A stretch of 64,000 bases of DNA from Bradyrhizobium sp. SRL28 (lineage in GTDB: Bacteria > Pseudomonadota > Alphaproteobacteria > Rhizobiales > Xanthobacteraceae), in NCBI RefSeq assembly GCF_018596315.1, contig NZ_JAHEAG010000005.1, positions 310,001 through 374,000 of the forward strand. The letters run 5' to 3'. Below are positions 34,512 to 43,167 of this stretch, piece after piece (position 1 is the first letter of the stretch; every line of letters starts with the position of its first letter). Both the position numbers and the translations under genes were made by a program. The notes under the pieces were generated by a model. The model was not told the DNA's origin. It did no database searches and was given only the letters and a program-made list of their open reading frames with translations.

Positions 34512-34552
34512 CTAAAAAAGTTGCGGCCACCCTTTGGGGGAAGGGTGGCCGC
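34512..34552 (-). terminator. Strong Rho-independent terminator after the LapG-like peptidase gene
   Basis: A perfect 12-bp stem (GCGGCCACCCTT with AAGGGTGGCCGC, 34523-34552) has a six-base loop and, read leftwards, runs into AACTTTTTTAGG. It lies about 70 bases after the stop at 34624. A 21-base G-rich segment between stop and terminator (34571-34591) also occurs at 48719-48739. Confidence 0.88.
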
Positions 34553-34623
34553 GCGCGAACCGGTCTGGGACGGGGAGGGGTGGGGATGTGACCGGGTCGC
34601 GGGTTCGTAAAATCCTTTGTTCG

Positions 34624-35253
34624 TTATCGATCGCGTGACGAGGCGGTAGCGACCGCAGGGCGGTTGTCACCGAGCGAGACCCACAGATTCGGATCGCTCT
34701 GCGACTGTCGCTTGACGAAGCGGTAGCCGGTCTCGGTCCAGGCCAGGACGTTCTCATTCTGATTGTCGAGAACGAATTCGCCCTTGTCGCTCTTCACGGT
34801 CAGCACCGCGTGGCCTTCGCCCTTCTTGTCGCGCACCACCGTGATCAGCAGCGCTTCGCGCGGCCATCCGGCGTCGATCAGCATCTTGCGCTTCAGAAGC
34901 ACATAGTCCTCGCAGTCACCGTATCCGTCCGTCGGCAACGACCATTTCTCGATCACACCCCAATGATCCATGTCGGTGATCGGCTTGATGGTCTCGTTGA
35001 CCCACTTGTTGACCCGCACCAGATCCCGCCACGCCGTCTGCGACATCACGATGTCGCGCGGCTGTGATGCGCCGCCGCGGCAATCGCCGGGATTCTCGGC
35101 GCAAAATTCGACCCAGCCGATCGGCGAACGCGCGGTCTCGCCAAGGCTGGCATAGAGAGCGTCGCCGGCTTTCGCCTGGACGCCCATTGAAGCGTTTATC
35201 CCTAACAGGACGGCGATGACCGCCAGTCCCTTCCCCTGTCCCCTGAACAACAT
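34624..35253 (-). CDS. LapG/BTLCP-type transglutaminase-like cysteine peptidase (DUF920, C93)
   Basis: 209 residues from ATG at 35253. A Sec signal peptide (to about QAKAGD) places it in the periplasm. The catalytic triad is visible as Cys in GYGDCEDYVLLKR, His in GEGHAVLTV and Asp in FVLDNQNENV. WVEFCAENPGDC is a further family motif with two Cys. The family includes LapG, which clips large adhesins from the cell surface when cyclic-di-GMP falls, but many rhizobial members have no LapD or adhesin partner. No lapD is seen nearby. The adhesin in this window is of the two-partner type, not the usual type-1-secreted substrate. Confidence 0.88.
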   Translation of the reverse strand: MLFRGQGKGLAVIAVLLGINASMGVQAKAGDALYASLGETARSPIGWVEFCAENPGDCRGGASQPRDIVMSQTAWRDLVRVNKWVNETIKPITDMDHWGVIEKWSLPTDGYGDCEDYVLLKRKMLIDAGWPREALLITVVRDKKGEGHAVLTVKSDKGEFVLDNQNENVLAWTETGYRFVKRQSQSDPNLWVSLGDNRPAVATASSRDR

Positions 35254-35584
35254 TGCGGCCCCCGTTTCTTGTTGGGACCATGTTTCGCACAAAGGATTTG
35301 CGCCGCCGCTAAGTCAGACAAGTACATTTGACGTGAATACTAGTAAAAGCTGGAGCTAATTCGATCTATACTTGAATTGAATTCGACTAAAATTTGAAAC
35401 AACTGCAATTGATTCAAATTTTATACATTAACGCGCGCGGCGCTTCGCCAGCGGCAGATAAGCGCGCGAAAGCACGCCGCGTTAACTGCGTTTTGCGGGC
35501 CTTAAGACGCGGCAAAGGCGGCATCCGTGGTGCGGATACCGCCTTTTGAGGCTGAAAAGTCAGGGATTTTTGTCGGCTGGCGCT
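35254..35584. promoter_or_regulatory. AT-rich upstream region of the LapG-like gene with a perfect dyad
   Basis: Within GC-rich DNA, bases about 35335-35430 are strikingly AT-rich. They hold a perfect 10-bp inverted repeat, AAAATTTGAA (35389-35398) and TTCAAATTTT (35413-35422), with a 14-base spacer, about 135-170 bases before the leftward start at 35253. This looks like a promoter and operator zone. GAATTGAATTC-type repeats lie beside it. No gene is seen in the interval. Confidence 0.5.
35514..35546 (-). terminator. Hairpin terminator after the PilZ gene
   Basis: AAAGGCGG-ATCCG pairs with CGGAT-CCGCCTTT around a five-base loop, with one mismatch. Read leftwards, the stem ends in CCTTTGCC. 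It lies about 40 bases after the stop of the leftward PilZ gene. Confidence 0.65.
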
Positions 35585-36202
35585 TTACCGCGCGGTAACC
35601 GCTTCTTCGAGCGCTTCGCCGACCTGCTCGTGGACGAACTCGAGCGCGAAGCCTTCCTCGAGGTTTCGCACCACGCGGGACTGCACCTTGCCCAGCATGA
35701 CCAGCGATTTCAGCGGCGGGCGGTTCTCCGCGGCGATGGCGGCACCCGACAGCGACAGGTCGATGATGCGGCAGGTCATCTTGCTGCCGTCCTCGAGCGT
35801 GAGCAGCGCGATCGGATTGCGCGGCACGATACGGTCGTGGCGGCGGTCTTCCGGCAGATTGAGGATATCGCGGTTGGCAAGCCAGGTGAGCTGGGCGGCG
35901 AGCTTGTCGCGCTTGCGCGCGGTGGCGCCGACCGTCATGGCAAAGCCGTTATCGATGATCCGGGTGATTTTGCCCTCGACCCGGCCGATATGGTCGAGAT
36001 AGGCGATCACGCGGTCGCCGACATTGCCGATGCCGGGGGCCAGCAGGGCCAATCCGCCCGGCGACATGTTAATAATCTGGCAAGGAAATTCGCGGCGGTC
36101 CGGCAGCATGTAGCGGCCGAGCAGGTGGACTTTGACACGCTGAAAGCGTCGTCGCTCCTGGGCGGAGGGGACTGTGGTTGTTTTCTTTTGCGCAAACGAC
36201 AT
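35585..36202 (-). CDS. Protein with two PilZ domains (cyclic-di-GMP receptor)
   Basis: 205 residues from ATG at 36202 with GGTGGCGAAG before it. The first PilZ domain shows RRRFQRVKV (RxxxR) and then NMSPGG (D/NxSxxG). The second has RHDRIVPR and DLSLSG. Both domains therefore keep the cyclic-di-GMP-binding signatures. PilZ proteins convey the second messenger to motility, exopolysaccharide or adhesion machinery. There is no membrane segment, so the protein is cytoplasmic. It lies next to, but is not in an obvious operon with, the LapG-like peptidase. Confidence 0.9.
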   Translation of the reverse strand: MSFAQKKTTTVPSAQERRRFQRVKVHLLGRYMLPDRREFPCQIINMSPGGLALLAPGIGNVGDRVIAYLDHIGRVEGKITRIIDNGFAMTVGATARKRDKLAAQLTWLANRDILNLPEDRRHDRIVPRNPIALLTLEDGSKMTCRIIDLSLSGAAIAAENRPPLKSLVMLGKVQSRVVRNLEEGFALEFVHEQVGEALEEAVTAR

Positions 36203-36344
36203 CTTCGCCACCAGACAGCCGGTCCTTCGGCGTCGGGAAGACCCTAAGGCCGACAGGGTTAACGATGTGTTATCGGCGGCTGCATCAAGTGTTGGCATTC
36301 ACGCGGATCGGGGTTGGGTGCGCCGAGCCCGACGTTTTCCGGGC

Positions 36345-37295
36345 TCACGGCGTTGCTCGCGAGGAGCCGCCGAGCGCCTCGGCGCCCCCGGGACTTCCCA
36401 GGCGGCGTAACCCGGGCCGCCGTGGCAGGTTGGCCGGCGTCTTGACGTTGGTTGCGAGGCCAACAGCCTCGAAGCTCTTGATCAGCCACCAGCCGAGATC
36501 GATCTGCCCCGGCAACAGCCCCAGCTTTGCCGATTGCGGGAAAGCGTGGTGGTTGTTGTGCCAGCTCTCGCCCATGCTGATCAGCCCGGCGAGTCCGACA
36601 TTGTATCCCTGTGCGGCGACGCCATCGATCACCCAGGTCTGGCCGCCCCTTCGGTGGGAGAAATGGCCGATCAGCCAGTGGCCGGTCACGCAAACGCTGA
36701 TCCGCACGAAAATGCCCCAGACGAGCCAGCTCCAGCCGCCGATGACGAAGAACAAGATCGCCCAGGGCAATTGTTGCCACATCCACGTTCGCTCGACGAA
36801 GGCGTAAAATCGGTCATTCGCTAGCCTCGGTTCGAGCCGGAATTCCGGCGGGTGCTTCAGCACAAGTCTGCAGTGCAGTTGCCACCATGCATCGCGCCAA
36901 AAGCCGGCGCGGTGGCAGGAATAATCGTGGCATCGCGGCTGGCGCTGCGCCCAATCTCGGAAGTCGTGCAATCGCACCATTCCGTACGGACCGGCCATTC
37001 CCACCAGCGTGCCGAGATAGACGCAGAGATGTTCGAGCCATAGCGGGCAATCGAAGCTCGAATGAATCAAGCGCCGGTGCATGCCGACGGAGTGTCCGAA
37101 GCAAAGGGTCACGCCGCTGGTGGTGACGAAGAGGAGGAAGGCACTCCAGGTCAGAAACATTGGCCCAAGGACGACGGCCAAGGCGGTCATCGTACCTATC
37201 CAGAGCGATTTCGATGGGCACCAGCGCACCTTCCCGTCGAGCGGATCGGTTTCGTCATCCGAGAAAATGCGCTCCGAGCCGGGTATCAGCTTCAT
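36345..37295 (-). CDS. Membrane fatty acid (acyl-CoA) desaturase family protein
   Basis: 316 residues with four hydrophobic segments. The first histidine box is GHSVGMHR and the third WHNNHH, both typical of delta-9-type desaturases. Where a canonical HxxHH second box is expected the sequence reads RLHDFRDWAQR, with CHDYSCHR just after, so the di-iron ligand set is altered. The C-terminal GYNVGLAGLISMGESWHNNH is normal. It would introduce a double bond into acyl chains at the membrane. The subfamily with HDxRDW occurs in other proteobacteria and may have a distinct substrate. Confidence 0.85.
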   Translation of the reverse strand: MKLIPGSERIFSDDETDPLDGKVRWCPSKSLWIGTMTALAVVLGPMFLTWSAFLLFVTTSGVTLCFGHSVGMHRRLIHSSFDCPLWLEHLCVYLGTLVGMAGPYGMVRLHDFRDWAQRQPRCHDYSCHRAGFWRDAWWQLHCRLVLKHPPEFRLEPRLANDRFYAFVERTWMWQQLPWAILFFVIGGWSWLVWGIFVRISVCVTGHWLIGHFSHRRGGQTWVIDGVAAQGYNVGLAGLISMGESWHNNHHAFPQSAKLGLLPGQIDLGWWLIKSFEAVGLATNVKTPANLPRRPGLRRLGSPGGAEALGGSSRATP

Positions 37296-37466
37296 GCGAC
37301 TCGCTTCGCTCCCGTCAAAGTTGCTCCTGCAGGCTGCGGCAGCCCGGTCTGTATGTCAATTCGCTGGGATAGCAGCATGGACCGTGAGACCGATGATCGC
37401 GGCGCGGCTGTATCAGGTCGAGCGAACGAACGTGTTACGCAGCGCTGCCGTACTGCGCAGGCTCTG

Positions 37467-37751
37467 TTACTTCTGCACGAGTTGATTGAGGTCCTGCTTG
37501 ATCGTCTTCAGCAGCGACTCCAACCGTTCCTGCCGGAATGGCGGTTGCTCCGAAACCACTTCAGCGGGACGTTCGCGCGGCGCGGATTGAACCGGACGCT
37601 TCGGGAAAACTGGCCGCACAGATTCTTCGGCAGGCGGTTCGCTTTTGACGAACTCGCCATGCAGCACGTCCTCGCGACGTCCCATCAGCCAGAGCACGGC
37701 CCAATAGGCCACCGCCAGAAAAATTACGCAGAAAATACCAATCTCAAACAT
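37467..37751 (-). CDS. Small single-pass membrane protein, unknown function
   Basis: 94 residues. One N-terminal helix (IGIFCVIFLAVAYWAVLWLM, about 4-23), then a proline- and glutamate-rich linker and a C-terminal amphipathic helix (RLESLLKTIKQDLNQLVQ). No family recognised. It is divergent from the enoyl-CoA hydratase gene across a 143-bp spacer. Confidence 0.68.
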   Translation of the reverse strand: MFEIGIFCVIFLAVAYWAVLWLMGRREDVLHGEFVKSEPPAEESVRPVFPKRPVQSAPRERPAEVVSEQPPFRQERLESLLKTIKQDLNQLVQK

Positions 37752-37894
37752 AGCTCACGTCCAATCGGCCAAGTATCTCTGGGAGCGACGATTTTGGTCA
37801 AGTCTGCGAGAGGCGATTGTTGCGCGCGGTGGCATTAGGTTACTCTCGCGCCCGGCCGGGCCGGCCAGAAATGCCTGCGAACGGAGGGTGCGAA

Positions 37895-38668
37895 ATGCCG
37901 GGTGTGAAGCGGGAACGCGACGACAGCGTCGGCGTGCTGACACTGGATGAGCCTGAGACCCTGAACGCGATGACGCCCGATCTGTTGGGCGACCTCGCGA
38001 TCGCCATTGCCGAGATGACTGACGATCCGCAGGTGAGGGCGCTGGTGCTGACCGGCGCCGGCCGCGGCTTCTGCTCGGGCCAGAACCTCAAGGCCGCGCA
38101 AATCCTCGGCGACGACATCGCCGCCGGCGTGATGAAGTATTACTGGCCGACGTTCAAGGCGTTGCGCGAGTGCCGCGTGCCGGTCGTGGTGGCGGTCAAT
38201 GGCGTGGCGGCGGGCGGCGGCTTCAGCCTTGCGATGGCGGGCGACATGATCGTTGCCGCGCGTTCGGCGCGCTTCATTCAGGTGTTCAGCCGCATCGCGC
38301 TGGTCCCCGATCTCGGTTCGACCTGGCTGCTGCCGCGCCTCGTCGGCCGGCAGCGTGCGCTCGAACTGATGATGACCAACGAGCCGCTCACGGCCGATCA
38401 GGCCAAGGAGTGGGGACTGGTCCGCGACGTGTTCGACGATGCCGCGCTTCGTGACGGCGCGCTCGAGCTGGCGCGCAAACTCGCAAGCGGCCCGACGCGT
38501 GCGCTGGTCGCGACGCGCCGCCTGATCGACGAGAGCGAACACGCCAGCTATGCCGATCAGTTCCGCCGCGAGATCGAAACGCAGGCGGAAATCCGTCTCA
38601 GCGCCGACGCGGTGGAGGGACGCAACGCCTTCCTCGAGAAACGTGCGGCGGTGTTCACCGGACGCTGA
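37895..38668 (+). CDS. Enoyl-CoA hydratase/isomerase family protein
   Basis: 257 residues from ATG at 37895, with GGAGG upstream; a longer frame from 37817 has no site. Crotonase-fold motifs are [20 protein letters not shown] (first oxyanion segment), [20 protein letters not shown] (second) and [20 protein letters not shown], with the LVPD region carrying catalytic-side residues. It resembles PaaG-type 2-(1,2-epoxy-1,2-dihydrophenyl)acetyl-CoA isomerase members ([13 protein letters not shown]), but substrate choice cannot be fixed by eye. The pyruvate oxidase-type gene follows after 16 bases, so they form an operon. Confidence 0.9.
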   Translation: MPGVKRERDDSVGVLTLDEPETLNAMTPDLLGDLAIAIAEMTDDPQVRALVLTGAGRGFCSGQNLKAAQILGDDIAAGVMKYYWPTFKALRECRVPVVVAVNGVAAGGGFSLAMAGDMIVAARSARFIQVFSRIALVPDLGSTWLLPRLVGRQRALELMMTNEPLTADQAKEWGLVRDVFDDAALRDGALELARKLASGPTRALVATRRLIDESEHASYADQFRREIETQAEIRLSADAVEGRNAFLEKRAAVFTGR

Positions 38669-38684
38669 GAAGGGATCATGCAAC

Positions 38685-40421
38685 ATGAAGATCGACAATG
38701 TCGCAGACCTTATCGCAGAGACATTGGCCCAGGCTGGCGTCAAGCGCATCTTCGGCGTGGTCGGCGACAGCCTGAATGGCCTCACCGACGCGCTGCGCAA
38801 GCGCAAGGCGATCGACTGGATTCACGTCCGGCATGAAGAGGTCGCCGCCTTCGCGGCCGCAGGCGAAGCGCAGATCACAAGCGAACTCGCGGTCTGTGCC
38901 GGGTCGTGCGGCCCCGGCAATCTGCATCTCATCAACGGCCTGTTCGATGCGCACCGCAGCCGCACGCCGGTGCTCGCCATCGCCGCGCAGATTCCATCAG
39001 CCGAAATCGGCGGCGGCTATTTTCAGGAGACGCATCCGCAGGACCTGTTCCGGGAATGCAGCCACTATTGCGAACTGGTTTCCGATCCGGCGCAACTCCC
39101 ATATGTTCTGGAGAATGCCATCCGCGCGGCCGTAGGGCGTCGCGGCGTCGCCGTTATCGTCATTCCCGGCGACGTCGCGTTGCGGTCAGCGCCCAAGCGC
39201 GGCATCTCGCCGAATGCGGGGCTGCTGCCGTCTATGCCGATCGTTCGGCCGGCCGAACCCGAGCTGGAGGCGCTGGCAAAACTCCTCAATGGCGCCAAGC
39301 GCGTCACGCTGTTCTGTGGCCGCGGCTGCGCCGGCGCGCATGATGGCTTGATGCGGCTTGCAGAGGCGCTGAAGAGCCCGATCGTGCATGCGCTCGGCGG
39401 CAAGGAGCATGTCGAGTTCGATAATCCCTACGACGTCGGCATGACCGGCTTTATCGGTTTCTCGTCCGGCTATGCCGCGATGCATGCCTGCGACGTGTTG
39501 CTGATGCTGGGCACTGATTTCCCTTACAAGCAGTTCCTGCCGACGGATGCGAAGATCGCGCAGGTTGACATCCGGCCTGAAAATCTCGGTCGCCGCTGCA
39601 AGCTCGACCTCGGACTTGTCGGCGACGTCGGGGCCACCATCGGCGCGCTGCTGCCGAAGCTGAAGGCGAAGACGGACCGCAAGCATCTTGACGACAGCAT
39701 CGCTCACTACAAGAAGGCCCGCGCCGGGCTCGACGAACTCGCGCAGGGTACGCCGGGGCAAAAGCCGATCCACCCGCAATATCTGGCGCGCCTCCTGAGC
39801 GAGCAGGCGTCAGAGGACGCGGTGTTCACGGCGGATGTCGGAACACCGACGATTTGGGCGGCGCGCTATCTCGCCATGAACGGCCGCCGGCGGCTGATCG
39901 GTTCCTGGGTTCACGGCTCGATGGCCAACGCCATGGCGCACGCGATCGGCGCGCAGGCCGCGCAGAAGGGGCGGCAGGTGATCTCGATGTCGGGCGATGG
40001 CGGGTTTGCCATGCTGATGGGCGACCTGATCACGCTGACGCAGATGAAGCTGCCGGTGAAGATCGTGATCTTCAACAACGGCGTGCTGGGGTTCGTGGCG
40101 ATGGAGATGAAAGCCTCAGGCTTCATCGAAACCGGCGTCGATCTCAAGAATCCCGATTTCGCCGCGATGGCCCGCGCCATGGGCATTCATGCGGTGCGGG
40201 TGGAAGACCCCGGCGAGCTCTCAAACGCGATCCGCGATGTGCTGGCTCATGACGGCCCAGCGGTCCTCGATGTCGTGACCGCGACGCAGGAACTGTCGAT
40301 GCCGCCGACGATCACGGCCGAGCAGATCAAGGGTTTCAGCCTCTGGGTACTTCGCGCCGTGATGAGCGGGCGAGGCGACGAGGTGATCGACGTGGCGAAG
40401 ACCAATCTGCTGTCGCGGTAG
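38685..40421 (+). CDS. poxB: Pyruvate dehydrogenase (quinone)/pyruvate oxidase-type ThDP enzyme
   Basis: 578 residues, close to E. coli PoxB (572). N-terminal ThDP-binding region with the catalytic Glu in [15 protein letters not shown], and [13 protein letters not shown] near residue 25, typical of PoxB. The central FAD domain has [14 protein letters not shown]. The C-terminal ThDP motif is [18 protein letters not shown] with IVIFNN. The end ([20 protein letters not shown]) matches the membrane-association segment of PoxB. It decarboxylates pyruvate to acetate and passes electrons to ubiquinone at the inner membrane. It follows the enoyl-CoA hydratase gene by 16 bases, but the metabolic link between them is unclear. 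Confidence 0.92.
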   Translation: MKIDNVADLIAETLAQAGVKRIFGVVGDSLNGLTDALRKRKAIDWIHVRHEEVAAFAAAGEAQITSELAVCAGSCGPGNLHLINGLFDAHRSRTPVLAIAAQIPSAEIGGGYFQETHPQDLFRECSHYCELVSDPAQLPYVLENAIRAAVGRRGVAVIVIPGDVALRSAPKRGISPNAGLLPSMPIVRPAEPELEALAKLLNGAKRVTLFCGRGCAGAHDGLMRLAEALKSPIVHALGGKEHVEFDNPYDVGMTGFIGFSSGYAAMHACDVLLMLGTDFPYKQFLPTDAKIAQVDIRPENLGRRCKLDLGLVGDVGATIGALLPKLKAKTDRKHLDDSIAHYKKARAGLDELAQGTPGQKPIHPQYLARLLSEQASEDAVFTADVGTPTIWAARYLAMNGRRRLIGSWVHGSMANAMAHAIGAQAAQKGRQVISMSGDGGFAMLMGDLITLTQMKLPVKIVIFNNGVLGFVAMEMKASGFIETGVDLKNPDFAAMARAMGIHAVRVEDPGELSNAIRDVLAHDGPAVLDVVTATQELSMPPTITAEQIKGFSLWVLRAVMSGRGDEVIDVAKTNLLSR

Positions 40422-40488
40422 GCTGTATACTCATAGTTGATCGTGTCACGTCGTCAGTGCGGGTGAGTCCTGATAAGGAGAAATAAGC

Positions 40489-40902
40489 ATGACCAAGGCA
40501 TTCATCGGCTTTGTCGTAGCGATAGCCGCTCTGTGGACGTCCAACGCCATCGCTCAGACCGCTGAGCCGCAGCCCGCGGCGAAAATCGTGGTCGACGCAC
40601 CTTTGGCCGAACCGCTGAGCCGCGGAGTTGTGTTCATCCAGTACCGCACCGAAAATCTGCAGATCGTCCCGGTGTTTGGGTCGAACGCCCTCGATGTGTC
40701 GCCCCGCATCGGGCATCTCCATGTTGCGGTTGATGGCGCGTCGTGGATCTGGGCCGAAACCAGCGGCGGGCCTATCATTATCGCTGGTCTTCCTGAGGGC
40801 CCGCACAAAGTCGAGATTACGCCCGTCAACGCAAACCATCAGCCCCTGGATCGAAGCGTCGTCGTCGAATTCGTGATCCCCGGAAGAAAGGCGACGAAAT
40901 AG
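40489..40902 (+). CDS. Secreted DUF6130 family protein
   Basis: 137 residues after AAGGAG. A signal peptide (MTKAFIGFVVAIAALWTSNA, ending AIAQT) is followed by a single small beta-rich domain with RIGHLHVAVDGASWIWAETS and IIAGLPEGPHKVEITPVNAN, the pattern I associate with DUF6130. Probably a periplasmic beta-sandwich protein of unknown function. It lies 67 bases after poxB and could be read from the same promoter. Confidence 0.75.
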   Translation: MTKAFIGFVVAIAALWTSNAIAQTAEPQPAAKIVVDAPLAEPLSRGVVFIQYRTENLQIVPVFGSNALDVSPRIGHLHVAVDGASWIWAETSGGPIIIAGLPEGPHKVEITPVNANHQPLDRSVVVEFVIPGRKATK

Positions 40903-40995
40903 GGATCTCTGCTCGGAGGCGGGCATGTGGTTCTTGGTCGGGTGCAACCTTTATCCGGCTGGACGGTTGTTCAGTGGGCTAAACAATAAGGCTCC

Positions 40996-41583
40996 ATGTC
41001 CAAATGGCTTAAACAGTTTCTGTTTGGAATTTGGGGTCTTCTGCTGATCCCATTGATCGCGCCTATCCTCGAAAAATGGCTGGCGGAAAACGTCTCCTCC
41101 GATCCCAGCGGTATGGCAACGACGGTTTTTCACAACGCTGTGGCAACGACCGTTTTTGATAACCTTCGCGCACTGGGCCAACAGCGTTGGTTTAAATTTG
41201 CGTTGGTCTTTTGGACCGGAATCGTACTTGGCGCCTCACTGGAATGGTTGAACCGGAAGTCGGATGAGAAAAAAGCTTCCGAGCTCCGGAGCCTCGGCGC
41301 TAAATTTCGCAGTCTTTCAGACAGCCTCAAAATTCGAACCGCGACGTCAGGATGGCCGGACAATGTGGGTGATCTCAAACCTGCAATCATGTCCGCACTT
41401 GGCTCCGCAAGGAAATTGCATCTGTGGGTCCCGGATGAGCACGTGTACCAATTGCCGGACGCGTCATTCCTTTGTGAATACTTCAGATGTGTCGGTAAGC
41501 TTTTAGAGGATGGACAATTTGACAAGGCCAACAGGGAGGCACTCTCCTGGCAGCCTTTCCTCGATAATGTGACGCTGTCTTGA
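40996..41583 (+). CDS. Two-helix membrane protein of unknown function
   Basis: 195 residues. Two membrane segments (FLFGIWGLLLIPLIAPILEKW and FKFALVFWTGIVLGASLEWL) enclose a short outside loop in which a unit is repeated in tandem (ATTVFHNAV, then ATTVFDNLR; the DNA is also repeated). The cytoplasmic C-terminal domain of about 100 residues (KLHLWVPDEHVYQLPDASFL, EYFRCVGKLLEDGQFDKANR) is not recognised. The DNA is less GC-rich than that of its neighbours, and T-rich codons are used more, hinting at recent acquisition. Confidence 0.68.
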   Translation: MSKWLKQFLFGIWGLLLIPLIAPILEKWLAENVSSDPSGMATTVFHNAVATTVFDNLRALGQQRWFKFALVFWTGIVLGASLEWLNRKSDEKKASELRSLGAKFRSLSDSLKIRTATSGWPDNVGDLKPAIMSALGSARKLHLWVPDEHVYQLPDASFLCEYFRCVGKLLEDGQFDKANREALSWQPFLDNVTLS

Positions 41584-41915
41584 ACTTCTGCACTGGTCCA
41601 ACCAAACCAGGGCCGCCGTGCTGCGTGCACGATGTGTCCACGCCCTAGGCTAGTGCTCTGAATCTACTTCCGCTTTCGGCGGAACAGCGGACATGGCCAG
41701 GCTTGCCATTGGTTGGCCCCGGTCCCGAATGCCCCCCAAGCGGACGTTGCGCGCCGAAGGCAGGAACTGTGGTATCCTTCGTCAAACGCGATGGGACGGT
41801 TCAACGAAGCGGCGGACCCTAAAATGGCCCTTGCTGCTCGTGCTGAGCGTCCCCGCGTCCTGCGATTGCACACGGATCTAAAGATCGCTCCCGGGTATCG
41901 AGGAGGGCCAACGTC
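41584..41915. promoter_or_regulatory. Intergenic region before the reductase gene
   Basis: These 332 bases should hold the promoter of the two-gene unit that starts at 41916, and the ribosome site GAGGAGGG is at 41899-41908. Open frames on both strands here lack coding character. CCGCTTTCGGCGG (41669-41681) is a small dyad. Nothing else is seen. Confidence 0.4.
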
Positions 41916-43085
41916 GTGAAGCGGGACTTCGACCTCATCGTCTATGGTGCGACGGGTTACACCGGCCGTCTCATCGCCGAACATCTGGCAACGTCCTATC
42001 GCGGCGACGATGCTCCGTCCTGGGCGATCGCGGGACGCTCGACCGACAAGCTTCAGAAGGTGCGTGCCGACATCGGCGCACCAGACGATTTGCCTTTGGT
42101 TAAAGCGGATGCCGCCGAACCGGCCAGCCTGCGTTCGATGTGCGAGCGTGCGGCCGTGGTCATAACGGCGGTCGGGCCTTATCAGCTCCACGGTCCCGAG
42201 CTTGTGGCGGCCTGCGCGGCTACGGGCACGGCCTATGTTGATCTGTGCGGCGAGCCGCCTTGGATGCGGCGCATGATCGACGCCCATCACGAGGAGGCGA
42301 AACGAACCGGTGCGCGCATCGTCTTCTCCTGCGGCTTCGATTCCATCCCGTTCGATCTCGGCGTGCTTACGTTGCAGGAGAAGGCGCGCGAAAAATTCGG
42401 ACGCCCGGCGCGACGAGTCAAGGCCCGCCTGCGTAAGGTGAAAGGCGGCATGTCTGGCGGCACTGCGGCGAGCGCTCAGGCGACATTGGCCGCCGCCGCG
42501 CGCGACCCGGTCCTGATCCGGCTGCTGACCGATCCCTTCGCGTTGACGCCGGGGTTCACCGGGCCGTCCCAGCCGTCGGGCCTTATCCCCGAATACGACC
42601 CGAGCCTGAACGTGTTGCTTGTCCCGTTCCCAATGGCGCCTATCAACACCAAGAACGTGCACCGCACGAATTTCCTGTTGGGTCATCCCTACGGCACGGA
42701 CTTCGTTTACGACGAGATGATGGTCGCGCCGGGATTTGGAGAGATCGCTGGCGTGGCGACGGAGACGTTCGCCACGATGGTTTCCTTGCTCGGGACCGGC
42801 GGTCTCAAACGCGGCGCAGGCCCGACTCGGGAAGCGCGCGAGAAGGGCTTCTACGACATCCTCTTCCTGGGCGAGCTGCCGGATGGCGGACGGGTCGAGG
42901 CGGTAGTCACGGGCGACCGCGATCCGGGCTACGGGTCGGCCAGCAAGATGATCGCCGAGAGCGCTCTCTGCCTCGTGCGCGACGTGCAGGGCGAGGGCGG
43001 CATCTGGACGCCGGGCGCACTGATGGGTTCGGCGTTGCGCAAGCGTCTGAAGGAGCGCGCCGGCCTCACCTTCAGCGCGCGTTGA
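41916..43085 (+). CDS. Saccharopine dehydrogenase family reductase (trans-acting enoyl reductase-like)
   Basis: 389 residues from a GTG with GAGGAGGG nearby. The N-terminus KRDFDLIVYGATGYTGRLIAEHL is the Rossmann nucleotide-binding motif (GATGYTG) of this family. Also visible are AVVITAVGPYQLHGPELVAA, TAYVDLCGEPPWMRRMIDAH and RIVFSCGFDSIPFDLGVL, all typical of the mycobacterial trans-acting enoyl reductases (Rv2449c/Rv2953) and related proteins, not of true saccharopine dehydrogenase. Those enzymes reduce lipid double bonds during complex-lipid synthesis. Its neighbour, an alkyl-DHAP-synthase-like flavoprotein 82 bases downstream, also points to lipid work. Substrate inferred only. Confidence 0.85.
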   Translation: MKRDFDLIVYGATGYTGRLIAEHLATSYRGDDAPSWAIAGRSTDKLQKVRADIGAPDDLPLVKADAAEPASLRSMCERAAVVITAVGPYQLHGPELVAACAATGTAYVDLCGEPPWMRRMIDAHHEEAKRTGARIVFSCGFDSIPFDLGVLTLQEKAREKFGRPARRVKARLRKVKGGMSGGTAASAQATLAAAARDPVLIRLLTDPFALTPGFTGPSQPSGLIPEYDPSLNVLLVPFPMAPINTKNVHRTNFLLGHPYGTDFVYDEMMVAPGFGEIAGVATETFATMVSLLGTGGLKRGAGPTREAREKGFYDILFLGELPDGGRVEAVVTGDRDPGYGSASKMIAESALCLVRDVQGEGGIWTPGALMGSALRKRLKERAGLTFSAR

Positions 43086-43167
43086 GGTAACGCACAGAAC
43101 TGCAGCGGCGCGCCGGATACCGTGGCGACCTCGGAAGTCACAGACAGAAAAAAGCAGGGAGGATGCC

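Noticed and set aside
34571..34591. Small RNA at the G-rich motif near 34.6 kb
   Set aside because: The terminator there serves the leftward peptidase gene, opposite to the orientation seen at 48.7 kb; no independent evidence for a transcript.
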